Below are positions 27,100 through 37,088 of a stretch of 64,000 nucleotides of DNA, piece by piece. Below the pieces are notes generated by a model, which made no database searches, had not been told where the DNA came from, and saw nothing but the letters and a program-made list of their open reading frames with translations. Numbering within the stretch: position 1 is the first letter of the stretch; the number at the start of each line of letters is the position of its first letter. Origin of the DNA: Desulfosarcina cetonica JCM 12296 (lineage in GTDB: Bacteria > Desulfobacterota > Desulfobacteria > Desulfobacterales > Desulfosarcinaceae). The stretch covers positions 1-64,000 of the forward strand of contig NZ_BBCC01000007.1 of the NCBI RefSeq assembly GCF_001311845.1, in the 5' to 3' direction. The position numbers were made by a program, and so were the translations under genes.

Positions 27100-27107
27100 A
27101 ATTTATC
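27100..27107 (+). repeat. right target-site duplication of the IS
   Basis: AATTTATC, directly following the right inverted repeat, duplicates 25659-25666. The interrupted gene resumes at 27108. Confidence 0.9.
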
Positions 27108-27481
27108 AGTCCCGGTCGACTGCCCAACACGGTAAGTATTGAAAAACTTTCCGTTGGCACCAGTTTCGCTCGCAATCCGCTATTGGTTCGACTGATGGAA
27201 AATCTTGGCTATATGGATAAACTCGGTCGGGGATTACCAATGGTCTGCCAGGAGGCAAAAAGACTAAACACAGATGTCATTTTTGAGGATTCCGGCGAAA
27301 CATTCAGGGTAACGCTACCATTTTCCTGAACATCGAGCATCCCACATTGAATGATGAAATCGCTTCTCCCATCGTTTGCCAAAAGGAAAAATATGGATCG
27401 ATTTGTTGCCGCCAGTGAATGCTCGTGGCGCAATAGAGCAATCAATCCTCTTTAACCGTCCACAGGGTTTTTAAGAGACGC

Positions 27482-27640
27482 ATGAAAGCATCCCCGTTAT
27501 ATATTCCACAAATCGGTGCATTGGGTCTCATTTGTGGCGAATCCGCAGACACGTTGAATAATTTTCGTGAGCAGTATACGGACGTAGAGACCTGCCTGAG
27601 CATACCAGATGTCCTCAAAGAGGACGCTATCCACGGGGTT
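27482..27640 (+). pseudogene. N-terminal remnant of a Gfo/Idh/WbpB-like sugar dehydrogenase
   Basis: About 50 residues: an amino-terminal part with GALGLICGESADTLNNFREQ, then [16 protein letters not shown]. This matches the first Rossmann beta-alpha-beta of Gfo/Idh oxidoreductases such as WbpB/WlbA, just before the expected VVIATPAE motif. The frame then jumps directly into an acetyltransferase sequence. A deletion removed the rest of the dehydrogenase and the start of the next gene. Identification rests on a short stretch, so it is moderately confident. Confidence 0.6.
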
Positions 27641-27916
27641 CACCATCGGCAAGGGATGCAAGATCCAGAACAATGTTTCCGTTTACAAGGGGGGCACGCT
27701 TGAAGATGGCGTATTCTGTGGCCCGAGCATGGTCTTTACCGCATCTATAATCCACGAGCTGAAATCCGCAAGATGGATCAGGTACGGCCGACACTGGTAA
27801 AGAATGGTGCGTGGCTGGGTGCCAATTCGACCATTGTTTGCGGGACGACTATTGGCCGCTATGCCTTTGTCGGGGACGGTGCTCTGGTGAATAAAAAGGT
27901 AGTCGCCATGAAGTAG
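27641..27916 (+). pseudogene. C-terminal remnant of a WbpD-like hexapeptide N-acetyltransferase
   Basis: Beginning mid-protein, [18 protein letters not shown] then [12 protein letters not shown] is followed, after a one-base shift near 27,745, by [20 protein letters not shown] and [19 protein letters not shown]. This is the left-handed beta-helix of WbpD/WlbB UDP-3-amino-hexuronate acetyltransferases. It stops early at TAG 27914-27916, without the usual VPAYALVVGVPA end. Joined to a dehydrogenase fragment, it is a deletion scar. The following 165 bp to gmd contain nothing I can name. Confidence 0.75.
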
Positions 27917-28081
27917 ATGTTGCCGTTGATCCCAAAAGTGGAATTGATGATGCATTGGTGTGCATCGAGTTGAAGATTAAACTGTACAAAAAAACTGAAC
28001 CTATTGTCAGCTTTCCTCATAACCGGCAGAGTCGGATTGAAACTGTATGATTTGACGTCTAACGAAAATGGTGGGATCAAA

Positions 28082-29169
28082 ATGACTAAAAAAAAGGCCC
28101 TAATCACAGGAATCACGGGGCAAGACGGCGCCTATCTGGCTGAGTTACTGCTTGAAAAAGGATATGAAGTTCACGGCATCAAACGACGTAGTTCCTTGTT
28201 CAACACAGATAGAATAGACCACCTTTACCAAGATCCCCATGAAAAAAATTGCCGTTTTGTTCTTCATTACGGAGATTTGACGGATTCATCCAGCCTGATC
28301 CATATCATCGAGAAGGTTAAGCCTGATGAGCTTTACAACCTTGCGGCACAATCCCATGTTGCCGTCTCCTTTGAAGAGCCGGAATACACCGCCAATGCTG
28401 ATGCACTCGGTACGCTCAGACTCCTGGAAGCCATCCGGATCCTGGGGTTTGCACATAAAACACGTTTCTATCAGCGTCCACATCCGAGTTGTTCGGCCTC
28501 GTACAACAGGTACCACAAGACGAGTTGACGCCGTTTTACCCCCGTTCGCCCTATGGTGTTGCCAAATTATATGCCTACTGGATCACGGTAAACTACCGGG
28601 AAGCATACGGTATTTATGCCTGTAACGGCATCCTGTACAATCACGAGTCACCATTGCGTGGGGAAACGTTTATCACCCGCAAAATTACCCGAGGATTGGC
28701 ACGGATCAAATTAGGACTTGAATCATGCCTCTATGTGGGCAATCTGAATGCCAAACGGGATTGGGGTCACGCGAAAGATTACGTCGAAATGCAATGGCTC
28801 ATGCTACAGCAGGATGCTCCGGCGGATTTCGTGATCGCCACGGGTCAGCAGTACAGCGTGCACGAATTCATCGACAAAGCGGCCGCCTGCCTGGATATCC
28901 GGATGACGTGGAAGGGCAGCGGAATTGACGAAAGCGGTTACGACCAGCACGGGAACCGTATTGTCGCCGTCGACCCGCGGTACTTTCGGCCCACAGAGGT
29001 TGAGTCCCTGCTGGGCAATGCGGCCAAAGCGAAAACGAGTCTCGGATGGCAGCCGAAAACCACCATTGATGAACTCATTCGTGAGATGGTTACCCACGAC
29101 CTCGAATTGGCCAAGCGCGACGATCTTGTCAAGCGCCATGGATATCGTGTTTTGGACCACAAAGAGTGA
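28082..29169 (+). CDS. gmd: GDP-mannose 4,6-dehydratase (one frameshift)
   Basis: The start [20 protein letters not shown] carries the GxxGxxG NADP site of extended SDRs. Further hallmarks are [31 protein letters not shown] (catalytic Tyr and Lys), [17 protein letters not shown] and [10 protein letters not shown]. The frame breaks near 28,472; one extra G gives [13 protein letters not shown]. Repaired length is ~362 residues, normal. It converts GDP-mannose to GDP-4-keto-6-deoxymannose, the precursor of GDP-fucose, and is followed 18 bp later by the fucose synthase. Confidence 0.93.
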
Positions 29170-29187
29170 CGCGTTGAAACAGATCCA

Positions 29188-30264
29188 ATGAAAAAAGAAA
29201 GCAAGATATTCGTCGCCGGGCACCGTGGCCTGGTGGGATCGGCCATCACTGAAGCCCTTGAGCGGCGAGGCTACAACAATCTGATTCAAAAAACGCATGC
29301 ACATTTGGACCTTGAAGATCAACGCGCCGTGGCTGATTTTTTCGCCAGCGAAAAGCCGGATTTCGTCTTTCTGGCCGCTGCCAAAGTGGGTGGCATTTTG
29401 GCCAACAACACCTATCCGGCAGACTTCATTTACCGGAATCTTGCCATTCAGAATCATGTGATTCAGAGTGCGTGGAAACATGGCGTGAAACGGCTGATTT
29501 TCTTGGGATCCTCATGCATCTATCCCCGTGATTGCCCCCAACCGATCAAGGAATCCTATTTATTGAACGGTCCCTTGGAACCTACCAACCGTTCCTATGC
29601 GGTGGCCAAAATTGCCGGTATCGAAATGTGCTGGGCCTATAATCGTCAGTACGGCACCCAATTCATGCCGGTCATGCCGACCAATCTGTATGGCCCCGGA
29701 GACAACTACGACCTGCAGACGTCCCACGTCCTACCGGCGATCATCCGCAAATGCCATTTGGCGAAGCTGGCTCAACAGGGCGACGTGACAGGTATCAAAG
29801 CCGATGAAATTTCCGTCGGACCAATTCCGGCGGAAGTTAAGGCTGCGCTGGGTGTCAATCCCGCTATCTCGCAAATGGATGTAGCCGTGTCACCAGCGCC
29901 GATATTCTGGGGAACCGGTAGTGTACGCAGAGAATTTTTGTATAGTGCGGATATGGCCGATGCTTGCATTCATATCATGTCCCTACCCGAACGCATTTTC
30001 CGGCAGTTCCTAAATGAAGCGGAACCGCCGCTGATCAACATTGGTTGCGGCACGGACCAAACCATCGCCGAATGTGTCGATCTGGTACGCGATGTGGTCG
30101 GCTACGATGGCGATGTTATCTGGGATCGCGACAAACCGGACGGTACGCCACAAAAACTGCTCAATACGAAAAAACTGACCGAATTGGGATGGCAGCCGCG
30201 AATCAATTTAAAGGAAGGGCTCAAAAGCGCTTATTTAGACTACTTGGATCGCATTGCGATATAG
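29188..30264 (+). CDS. fcl: GDP-L-fucose synthase
   Basis: 358 residues. The NADP loop is FVAGHRGLVGSAI, followed by AAAKVGGI, FLGSSCIYPRDCPQPI and the catalytic YAVAKIAG (Tyr and Lys). NLYGPGDNYD is diagnostic of the family. An insertion around residues 205-235 (KADEISVGPIPAEVKAALGV) makes it about 37 residues longer than the E. coli enzyme. It completes GDP-fucose synthesis with gmd. The insertion's effect is unknown. Confidence 0.93.
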   Translation: MKKESKIFVAGHRGLVGSAITEALERRGYNNLIQKTHAHLDLEDQRAVADFFASEKPDFVFLAAAKVGGILANNTYPADFIYRNLAIQNHVIQSAWKHGVKRLIFLGSSCIYPRDCPQPIKESYLLNGPLEPTNRSYAVAKIAGIEMCWAYNRQYGTQFMPVMPTNLYGPGDNYDLQTSHVLPAIIRKCHLAKLAQQGDVTGIKADEISVGPIPAEVKAALGVNPAISQMDVAVSPAPIFWGTGSVRREFLYSADMADACIHIMSLPERIFRQFLNEAEPPLINIGCGTDQTIAECVDLVRDVVGYDGDVIWDRDKPDGTPQKLLNTKKLTELGWQPRINLKEGLKSAYLDYLDRIAI

Positions 30265-30293
30265 GGTGACGATATTGAAACGAGTGCTCGAAA

Positions 30294-31372
30294 ATGAATA
30301 TTAAACGTGCCGTTATGGTTACCGGCGGGGCGGGTTTCATCGGTTCAAACTTTATCCATACATATTTGGAAGAAAACAGCAATGATATTATCGTCAATTT
30401 AGATAAATTGACTTATGCCGGTAATCCTGAGAATCTATATCACTTAATTAATAATCCACGCCATGTATTCGTTAAGGGAGATATAGGCGATCGAGGAACC
30501 GTCTCTCAAATATTAAGGGAACACCGTCCCTGGGCCATTATCAATTTCGCGGCCGAAAGCCATGTGGACCGATCCATTTCAGCGCCCGATGATTTCATTC
30601 ATACCAACATGGTTGGAACATTTAACCTGTTGCAACAGGTGCGGGCTTATTGGGAGAAACTGTCGAGCGGGGAACAATCCAATTTTCGATTCTTGCACGT
30701 ATCTACAGATGAAGTTTACGGTTCCCTGGAATATGACGATCCGGCATTCTCGGAAACGACCGCCTATTCCCCCAACAGTCCTTATTCCGCCTCCAAAGCC
30801 GCCTCTGATCATATAGTGAGAGCATATCACCACACATATGGCCTGCCCACCCTGACCACCAATTGCTCGAACAACTACGGCCCATACCAGTTCCCCGAGA
30901 AACTGATTCCTATGGTCATTCATAACGCGCTTAACGGCAGGCCGATTCCGGTCTATGGAGACGGCGCGAACATCCGGGACTGGCTGTATGTGGTCGATCA
31001 TTGCAAGGCCATCATCCAAGCGCTTCAAAAGGGCATACCCGGAGAGGTTTACAACATCGGCGGCAACAGCGAGAAAACCAATCTTGAAGTGGTGAACACG
31101 ATCTGTACCATTTTAGACGGAATTCGTCCGTTGACGGGCAACATGCACTACCATGATCTCATTAAATTTGTTAAGGACCGTCCGGGTCATGATCGGCGCT
31201 ACGCTATCGATGCTTCGAAAATCCGAAAGGTAATCGGCTGGATGCCTGAAGAGACGTTTGAATCAGGCATCCAAAAACCGTGAGGTGGTATCTGGATAAT
31301 ACCCAGTGGGTGGAAAACGTTACCAGCGGGTCCTACCAGCAGTGGATCGAAACCAATTACGGGAGACGATGA
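30294..31372 (+). CDS. rmlB: dTDP-glucose 4,6-dehydratase (one frameshift near 3' end)
   Basis: The N-terminus has [18 protein letters not shown], then [32 protein letters not shown] (catalytic Tyr and Lys) and [14 protein letters not shown]. All are RmlB signatures. Near 31,277 a run of five A needs six: the true end reads [16 protein letters not shown] to stop TGA 31370-31372. That stop overlaps the rmlA start (ATGA). Repaired length is ~359 residues. It makes dTDP-4-keto-6-deoxyglucose for the Rml branch. Confidence 0.93.
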
Positions 31373-32288
31373 TGCAACGCAAAGGAATCATTCTGGCTGG
31401 TGGCAGCGGAACACGCCTTTACCCGATCACGATTGCCATTTCCAAGCAATTGCTGCCCATTTATGACAAACCGATGGTCTATTACCCGCTTACCACGCTC
31501 ATGCTGGCGGGCATCAGGGACATCCTGGTCATCTCCACCCCCCAGGATACGCCGCGGTTCGAACAGCTTTTAGGTGACGGTACGCAGTGGGGGATCAATA
31601 TTTCCTATGCAGTTCAACCGAATCCCGGGGGAATCGCACAGGCATTTATCATCGGCAGCGATTTCATTGGATCGAATCCCAGTGCCCTGGTCCTTGGGGA
31701 CAATATTTTCCACGGGCATGATTTGGCGAAGCATCTGTCTGTTGCCAATCAAAAGACGGACATTTCCACCGTATTTGCTTATCAAGTTACCGATCCCCAG
31801 CGATATGGTGTGGTGAATTTTGACGCCGAGGGCAGAGTTATCGGCATAGAAGAAAAACCGAAACGGACCAAATCGGATTTTGCCATTACCGGTCTTTATT
31901 TTTATGACAATCAAGTTGTTGATATTGCCCGCGAAACAAGGCCGTCGGCAAGGGGCGAACTGGAAATCACCGATATCAACAGACATTATTTGGAACTGGG
32001 GAAACTGGAAGTCGCCTCATAGGAAGAGGGTATGCCTGGCTGGATACCGGTACCCATTCATCCCTCCTCGAAGCGTCCCGGTTCGTTGAAATTCTGGAGC
32101 GCCGGCAGGGGCTCAAAATTGCCTGCCCGGAGGAAATCGCATGGCGCTTGGGTTACATCTCCGACGACCAGTTGGAAACTTTCGGCTGCGCAATGAAAAC
32201 CAATGGATATGGTCAATACCTCTTGAAAATTTTGAAGAAGAAATCGGGCGATGGTGATTGCCTGATGTTTTCTGCCATAGAAGAGTGA
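31369..32288 (+). CDS. rmlA: glucose-1-phosphate thymidylyltransferase (one frameshift)
   Basis: The start [20 protein letters not shown] holds the nucleotidyltransferase signature. Next are [27 protein letters not shown] (metal-binding Asp) and [13 protein letters not shown]. The frame breaks near 32,017; one added base joins KLEV to [20 protein letters not shown], the expected C-terminal half. It ends FSAIEE at 32288; repaired length ~306 residues. It activates glucose-1-phosphate as dTDP-glucose. The start overlaps rmlB by ATGA. Confidence 0.92.
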
Positions 32289-32295
32289 CTATCTA

Positions 32296-32844
32296 ATGAA
32301 TGTCGTACAAACTGAAATTGCTGATGTTCTCATCCTGGAGCCAACGGTTTTCGGCGACGAGCGGGGATTTTTCTTCGAGAGCTTCAACCAAACCGTTTTC
32401 CAGGAAAAGACCGGTCTCACAGTCGATTTTGTCCAAGATAACCACTCTCGCTCGACGAAAAACGTCCTTCGCGGACTTCACTACCAGATCAAACAACCCC
32501 AGGGTAAACTGGTTCGCGTGATCAGCGGCGAGGTCTTCGACGTGGCTGTGGACATCCGCAGGTCATCGCCGGCTTTCGGAAAATGGTTCGGCCAGGTTCT
32601 TTCCGCTGAAAACAAGAAGCAGCTGTGGGTACCGCCCGGGTTCGCCCACGGCTTTCTGGTATTAACTGATTATGCAGAGTTTTTGTACAAAACGACCGAT
32701 TATTACGCACCTGAACATGAACGCTGCATTCGCTGGAACGATCCTGATCTAAACATTCAATGGCCAATCAATAATGATGCACCCCTTATTTCAGCAAAGG
32801 ATGCAGATGGCGTTTTGTTCAGGGATGCCGAGGTGTTTGCATGA
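32296..32844 (+). CDS. rmlC: dTDP-4-dehydrorhamnose 3,5-epimerase
   Basis: A 182-residue cupin. FGDERGFFFESFNQ, QDNHSRSTKNVLRGLHYQ (the catalytic His is in RGLHYQ), EVFDVAVDIR, and VPPGFAHGFLVL are all RmlC landmarks. It is intact and starts 8 bp after rmlA. It epimerises C3 and C5 of the keto-sugar for L-rhamnose. The next step, RmlD, is truncated in this locus. Confidence 0.94.
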   Translation: MNVVQTEIADVLILEPTVFGDERGFFFESFNQTVFQEKTGLTVDFVQDNHSRSTKNVLRGLHYQIKQPQGKLVRVISGEVFDVAVDIRRSSPAFGKWFGQVLSAENKKQLWVPPGFAHGFLVLTDYAEFLYKTTDYYAPEHERCIRWNDPDLNIQWPINNDAPLISAKDADGVLFRDAEVFA

Positions 32845-32944
32845 TGGTCTGCTCCTACCTTATACCTTTGATCTTTCTTTGTATGACCATATCAAATAAT
32901 CGGACTTGATTGATCATATTTAGCGGGTGGGCAGGGTGTTTTAT

Positions 32945-32973
32945 AGAAAGGCCTGATTGCTGCAATCCTTTCT
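32945..32973. terminator. possible terminator hairpin after rmlC
   Basis: AGAAAG ... CTTTCT encloses a second stem GATTG-CTG-CAATC, with a 4-nt bulge, 100 bp past the rmlC stop. The downstream sequence TTAAAAAG is only weakly U-rich, so termination efficiency is doubtful. Confidence 0.35.
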
Positions 32974-33047
32974 TAAAAAGTAAACATACCCTTAACCCCT
33001 TGTGCCCTCAAGCAAAGCGTGGGAGATAAAAAAATACAGGAAAGAAA

Positions 33048-33383
33048 ATGAAAATACTCATCATTGGCGGGAAGGGCCAGTTGGGGCGAACGCTTTCTGA
33101 AACCGCACCTGAATATTTTGACTTAAAATCATTCGATCTGCCGGAATTCGATATTACGAACTGGGAGAACGTTGAAACGATCGTTGAGCGTGAAAAACCA
33201 GAGGTAATCATCAATGCTTCTGCCTATACCGCCGTGGACCGAGCTGAAGAGGAGCCCGATCTTGCCTATGCAGTCAACGCCACCGGCCCGAAAAACTTGG
33301 CTGTTGCAGCTCAAAAAACAGGCAGCCGGTTGATTCACATATCCACGGATTATGTCTTCGATGGAACGGCCTGCAAACCCTAA
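33048..33383 (+). pseudogene. rmlD: truncated dTDP-4-dehydrorhamnose reductase (N-terminal third)
   Basis: The first ~110 residues of RmlD are intact: MKILIIGGKGQLGRTLSE, INASAYTAVDRAEEEPDLAY, and STDYVFDGT. The catalytic YGxxK region and the remainder are gone. At 33,380 the sequence runs straight into an oppositely oriented transposase fragment. About 110 of ~290 residues remain, so it cannot be functional. Another rmlD elsewhere in the genome, or a different use of the keto-sugar, would be required. Confidence 0.88.
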
Positions 33384-33691
33384 CTCGCGGCGCCACAGCC
33401 GCACGCGGTTCCCGTTACTGCCACCGCAGTCGCGGTAATCAAAAGACGCCGAGCATCAGGGTAGGCCGGCGATCCCATCTCCCGCCACCATCGCCGAATG
33501 CTTTCCACTGCAAACTCCGCGGTATCGTGGTCAATGCCCACGCTGACCCATCCGTTGTTGGCCGTGACATCGTAAACGCCATATGGCGCCACTTTACCCA
33601 GTTCGCGATCAATGAAGTCATGAACCCTGACTTGTTCCGGTTCGCCCTGAGGCTGCCATTCACGGCCAGTATTCTTGAAATCGCCGATCAA
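33380..33691 (-). pseudogene. fragment of ISAzo13/Rhodopirellula-type DDE transposase
   Basis: On the minus strand, FKNTGREWQPQGEPEQVRVH, GVYDVTANNGWVSVGIDHDT and RRWWREMGSPAYPDARRLLI match the DDE core of ISAzo13-type ('Rhodopirellula') transposases. Only ~85 residues remain in frame; the end (after LLITA) is shifted, and both termini are missing. It abuts the broken rmlD, so this element or its excision probably caused the truncation. Confidence 0.75.
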
Positions 33692-33711
33692 CTCCTTTTT
33701 GTTGGTATTGA

Positions 33712-34047
33712 CAGGGCGGCCTTGATGAAATCAGAAAAGTCAATTTTCGCCGTCCTCAAAGTGAACTTGAAAAATATAGCGATTCGATTGAACAGTATTT
33801 TCGGGAGAATCCGGTTGCCAATATTGCGCAAGCTGCTGCTGAAATCGAAAGGCTGACCGGAATTCGACGCAGCAAGACCAAAGTTGGTGTATTTCTAAAA
33901 AAGCTTGGCATGAAGTACCGCAAAGTCGGATCAGGGTCGATTCTACAGTGCCTTGCTGAGACGAGCGGCGATTACAAAAAGGAGTTGGACGCCTTACTGG
34001 CGTTAAATTTTCAATCATTTTCTAAATCACAAATTATAACCGTCTAA
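33712..34047 (+). pseudogene. N-terminal fragment of an IS630-like transposase
   Basis: An open stretch without a start codon encodes LDEIRKVNFRRPQSELEKYS, then FRENPVANIAQAAAEIERLT and GIRRSKTKVGVFLKKLGMKY. This is the winged-helix DNA-binding module of IS630-type transposases. The catalytic domain is absent; the frame ends at 34047 after a divergent tail. Together with the neighbouring ISAzo13-type piece it marks the left edge of the A+T-rich glycosyltransferase block. Confidence 0.65.
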
Positions 34048-34096
34048 AGTATATAAGCAGCATTTTTTACGTTTTAATAGAACAACCAGATAATTT

Positions 34097-34146
34097 ATTG
34101 AGGTCTGGAAAGCCATGCACAAAGGGCATGGCTTTCAGACCTCAAT
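34097..34146. repeat. long near-perfect inverted repeat before the methyltransferase
   Basis: ATTGAGGTCTG-g-AAAGCCATGC at 34097-34118 pairs with GCATGGCTTTCAGACCTCAAT (34126-34146), giving 21 base pairs with one bulged G. The right arm ends at a possible ATG (34145) in frame with the methyltransferase. It may be a terminator or read-through barrier for the upstream debris, or a translation-control hairpin. Confidence 0.6.
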
Positions 34147-34171
34147 GAGGCTTACAGAAGGAACACTTGTG

Positions 34172-35287
34172 ATGTCACATACTGAGCAAATAGATTTCTG
34201 TAGAAGGGTTCGTGAACGCTTTGCGAAATACTTCGAACGTGTATTTGTTTTAGATGCCGGTTCATTGGACATTAATGGGAATAATCAGTACTTATTCAAA
34301 GATGCCTTGTATCTGGGGGTTGATATTGGGTGCGGGAAGAATGTTGATGTGGTACAAAAGATACACGAATTACGTCTACCAGATAATACGTTTGACACGA
34401 TTATCTCTACAGAAGTATTTGAGCATGATATGTTTTATGCAGAGAGTATTGAAAACATTTATAGAATGTTAAAGGCGGGTGGGATGTTCCTATTTACATG
34501 TGCTACAGAGGGGAGACCTGAACACGGAACAGAACGAAACCGACCGCAAGATGCACCATTGCTGCAGGGACATTATGAATGGTCACAGTATTATAAAAAC
34601 TTGACTGAAGAAGACATATGGAAAGTAATTAATGTTGAAGAAAAATTTAGCCAATATAAATTCGAGAAAAACACATCCAATCATGACCTCTATTTTTGGG
34701 GAATCAAGAATGGTGTCTACGAGGCGAATGAAAATTATTCTATCTTGATGAAGAACTCCATCTCTCGTGTTGCAAAAGATGCAGAAATAAAAGAAATTAT
34801 AAAGGTGTCACATAGAAGAGCCCATATCATCGAATCATTAGAAGCACATCTTAAAAGCAAAGAAAAAATGATGTGCGAAACCGAAGATCAATTCATGCGC
34901 GAAAGGGAAACATGGGCTTTTACAGAGTCTGACCTGAAGAAAAAGATATCAAGCCTTCAGGTCGAACGAGAGCAGCAGAAGGGAATGATCGCAGCTCTGG
35001 AAAATAGTCTTGAAAAAATACGAAGTGAACAACAGCACCAATATGGGATCTTATTTGAGAGAGAACGTGCAATCGAAGTGCTTAGTATTGAAAGAGATAA
35101 ACAATTTCAACAGGTCATACAGCAAAAAGACAAAATTGATGACCTGCAAACACAGATAGATGGATATAAACAAACGATTCATGAACATCAACAGCGGCTG
35201 CAGAATGCTACTAGTGAGCTCGATTCTATAAAACTTGATATTGATGCATTCCTGTCTTTGGATTATTTGACAAAGAGAAAACAATGA
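34172..35287 (+). CDS. SAM methyltransferase with long C-terminal coiled coil
   Basis: About 371 residues from ATG 34172 (MSHTEQIDFCRRVRERF), with AGAAGGA upstream; ATG 34145 is a possible earlier start. Residues ~35-120 hold a class I methyltransferase fold: VLDAGSLD, LGVDIGCGKNVDVVQ, and FDTIISTEVFEHDMFYAES. The second half (~220-365) is almost entirely heptad coiled coil. The layout recalls WbdD-like chain-terminating enzymes, where a coiled coil acts as a molecular ruler for glycan length, but no kinase domain is present. It overlaps the next gene by ATGA. A+T content is far higher than in the rml genes. Confidence 0.78.
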   Translation: MSHTEQIDFCRRVRERFAKYFERVFVLDAGSLDINGNNQYLFKDALYLGVDIGCGKNVDVVQKIHELRLPDNTFDTIISTEVFEHDMFYAESIENIYRMLKAGGMFLFTCATEGRPEHGTERNRPQDAPLLQGHYEWSQYYKNLTEEDIWKVINVEEKFSQYKFEKNTSNHDLYFWGIKNGVYEANENYSILMKNSISRVAKDAEIKEIIKVSHRRAHIIESLEAHLKSKEKMMCETEDQFMRERETWAFTESDLKKKISSLQVEREQQKGMIAALENSLEKIRSEQQHQYGILFERERAIEVLSIERDKQFQQVIQQKDKIDDLQTQIDGYKQTIHEHQQRLQNATSELDSIKLDIDAFLSLDYLTKRKQ

Positions 35288-37088
35288 AACGTAATGATTT
35301 GTTAAGACAAAAAGGCTTGATATACGCAACAAAGATAATCAACCTTGAAAACAAGATTAAAGTACTGCAAAAACAATTGCAGACACGACATATTGAAAAT
35401 AGGAACATTAAAAGAAAAAATGGTAAGTTTGAAGTCAATGCCATTGAGCTATACAAAAAGATGAAGAGTAATAAAAGACTTCACACATACCGGCTGTATA
35501 AACAAATTGCGAGAACTCAACTATTTGATACAAACTTCTATATTGAACAATATACTCATACAAAGACAAACGCCAAGCGCGCTATATGGGATTACATACA
35601 AAACGGAGTTCTTGAAAATAGAAAGCCCAATACTTTTTTTAATCCCCAATTCTATCTCTCAGAGAATATTGACGTAGCACTGTCTGGAATGGAACCGTTG
35701 TTGCACTACGCTTTGTTCGGCTGGAAGGAAGGGCGTAACCCTTCAACAAAATTTGATACTAAGAAATATTTGGTGAATCACCCAGATGTGGCCAGAAGTG
35801 GCATGAACCCCTTGTTGCATTATCTAAAATATGGTCGAGAAGAGAACAGAAAGGTTTATAACGTCCATAATGCTACTGTACCTATATCGTCTGAAACATT
35901 TTCGAGCCCTTCGGTGGTTTTTCCACAAAATGAGGAAAGTACCGGCAGCTGCATTCTGAATGATGTAGTCTTTTCTAGCATAAGACGATTTCACGGGTTG
36001 TCTCCGATAATACAGAGGGAACGTCTTGATTTGGTGGTTCTCAACGAATCCAATTTCTTTGAGGTGTTACCATTTATAACACAACGAAAGGGAAAATTAA
36101 TTGTAGAGCTTGAAATAGAAACGAACTCCCCTGGGCTGATTAATCTTCAATATATCACGGTCAACGATCAAAAATATAATGCTTCAAAATGTTTAACGAA
36201 AAAATTGTCAGAATCTGCCAATAGTGTACGATTTGAATTGGGTACTAAGTATCTAACTGGCTTGCAGCGTATCAATCTATCCAAGCTTTCCGGAAAAGTT
36301 TCCATCAAAAGAATTACACAGAGTTTTATTGAGAATGTTGACGAATCAACGGATCCTATTATGAGCTTTATTGTGCCGTGCTACAACCATGGTGAATACC
36401 TTGAAGAGACAATCAACAGTATTCGGGCAATTGAAGAAGACGAGCTCTATGAAATTATTGTCGTCGATGACGGCTCAACGGATCTGCACACGAAACAGGT
36501 GTTTAATAAGCTGCAAAATGATGGCATTACAATATTAGCTCAGCCTAACAAAGGGCTTGGCGCTGCCAGGAACAATGGAATTTCTCTGGCACGGGGTAAA
36601 TATATCTTTCCGGTAGATGCGGATAACAGGATACGGACAGTCCACTTTTACAGAGCCGTAGAGATTATGGAAACGGACGAGACTGTTGGAGTCGTTTATG
36701 GGGATGTTCAGTCTTTGGGACGAAGAAATACCTCAATCGGGTACCCGAGTTTGAACTGAAACAACAGTTTATACAAAACAAAATTGATGCGTGTGCTGTC
36801 TACCGAAAATGCATCTGGGAAGAAGTCGGCGGATATGAAGAGCACATGATAGGTTACCAGGACTGGGACTTTTGGACATCCGTCGGCGTTTTAACTAAGT
36901 ACAAATTTTACCATATGCATGAAGCCGGATTCGAATATCGCACAAGTGATCACTCAATGGTGTCGAATACAGTAATGTATCATAACGAGATTCTCAATTT
37001 CATCATCTCAAAACATTCGGGTGCGGTTCGAAGAGAGTTCAAAAAATGTATCCTGTGGTTGATCAATCAGTCAGCCCTACCGATATGA
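35284..37088 (+). CDS. GT2 glycosyltransferase with N-terminal repeat module (one frameshift)
   Basis: An N-terminal coiled segment leads to two tandem copies of a glycosyltransferase-associated repeat: FNPQFYLSENIDVALSGMEP and FDTKKYLVNHPDVARSGMNP, each followed by LLHY...G. A beta-rich linker follows, then a GT-A domain (MSFIVPCYNHGEYLEETINS; IIVVDDGSTD; FPVDADNRI). The frame breaks near 36,720; one added G gives FGTKKYLNRVPEFELKQQ and then YQDWDFW. Repaired length is ~601 residues. Its stop overlaps the next GT gene (ATGA). The sugar donor is unknown. Confidence 0.85.

Larger units (their letters stand above)
24761..27329 (+). pseudogene. Schlafen/AlbA_2 putative DNA-binding protein split by an IS
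   Basis: The left part (24761-25666) encodes an AlbA_2 domain (YIEFKSEKVSAKNLAEEIVA; GGEIWIGVEDD) and the RecG-like accessory region (FRELLVNATVHRNY; DRIEF). The right part (27108-27329) continues exactly in frame as SPGRLPNTVSIEKLS to GETFRVTLPF. Without the 1,433-bp IS and one copy of its 8-bp duplication, the protein would be ~375 residues, with the family's usual C-terminus (LMENLGYMDKLGRGLPMV). The family is widespread and poorly defined; members are thought to be regulators or nucleic-acid-binding proteins. As it stands, only a 319-residue truncated product is made, ending in IS-encoded residues. Confidence 0.9.

Noticed and set aside
33527-33856. Plus-strand open frame across the two transposase fragments
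   Set aside because: It runs antisense to the ISAzo13-type piece and out of frame with the IS630-like piece.
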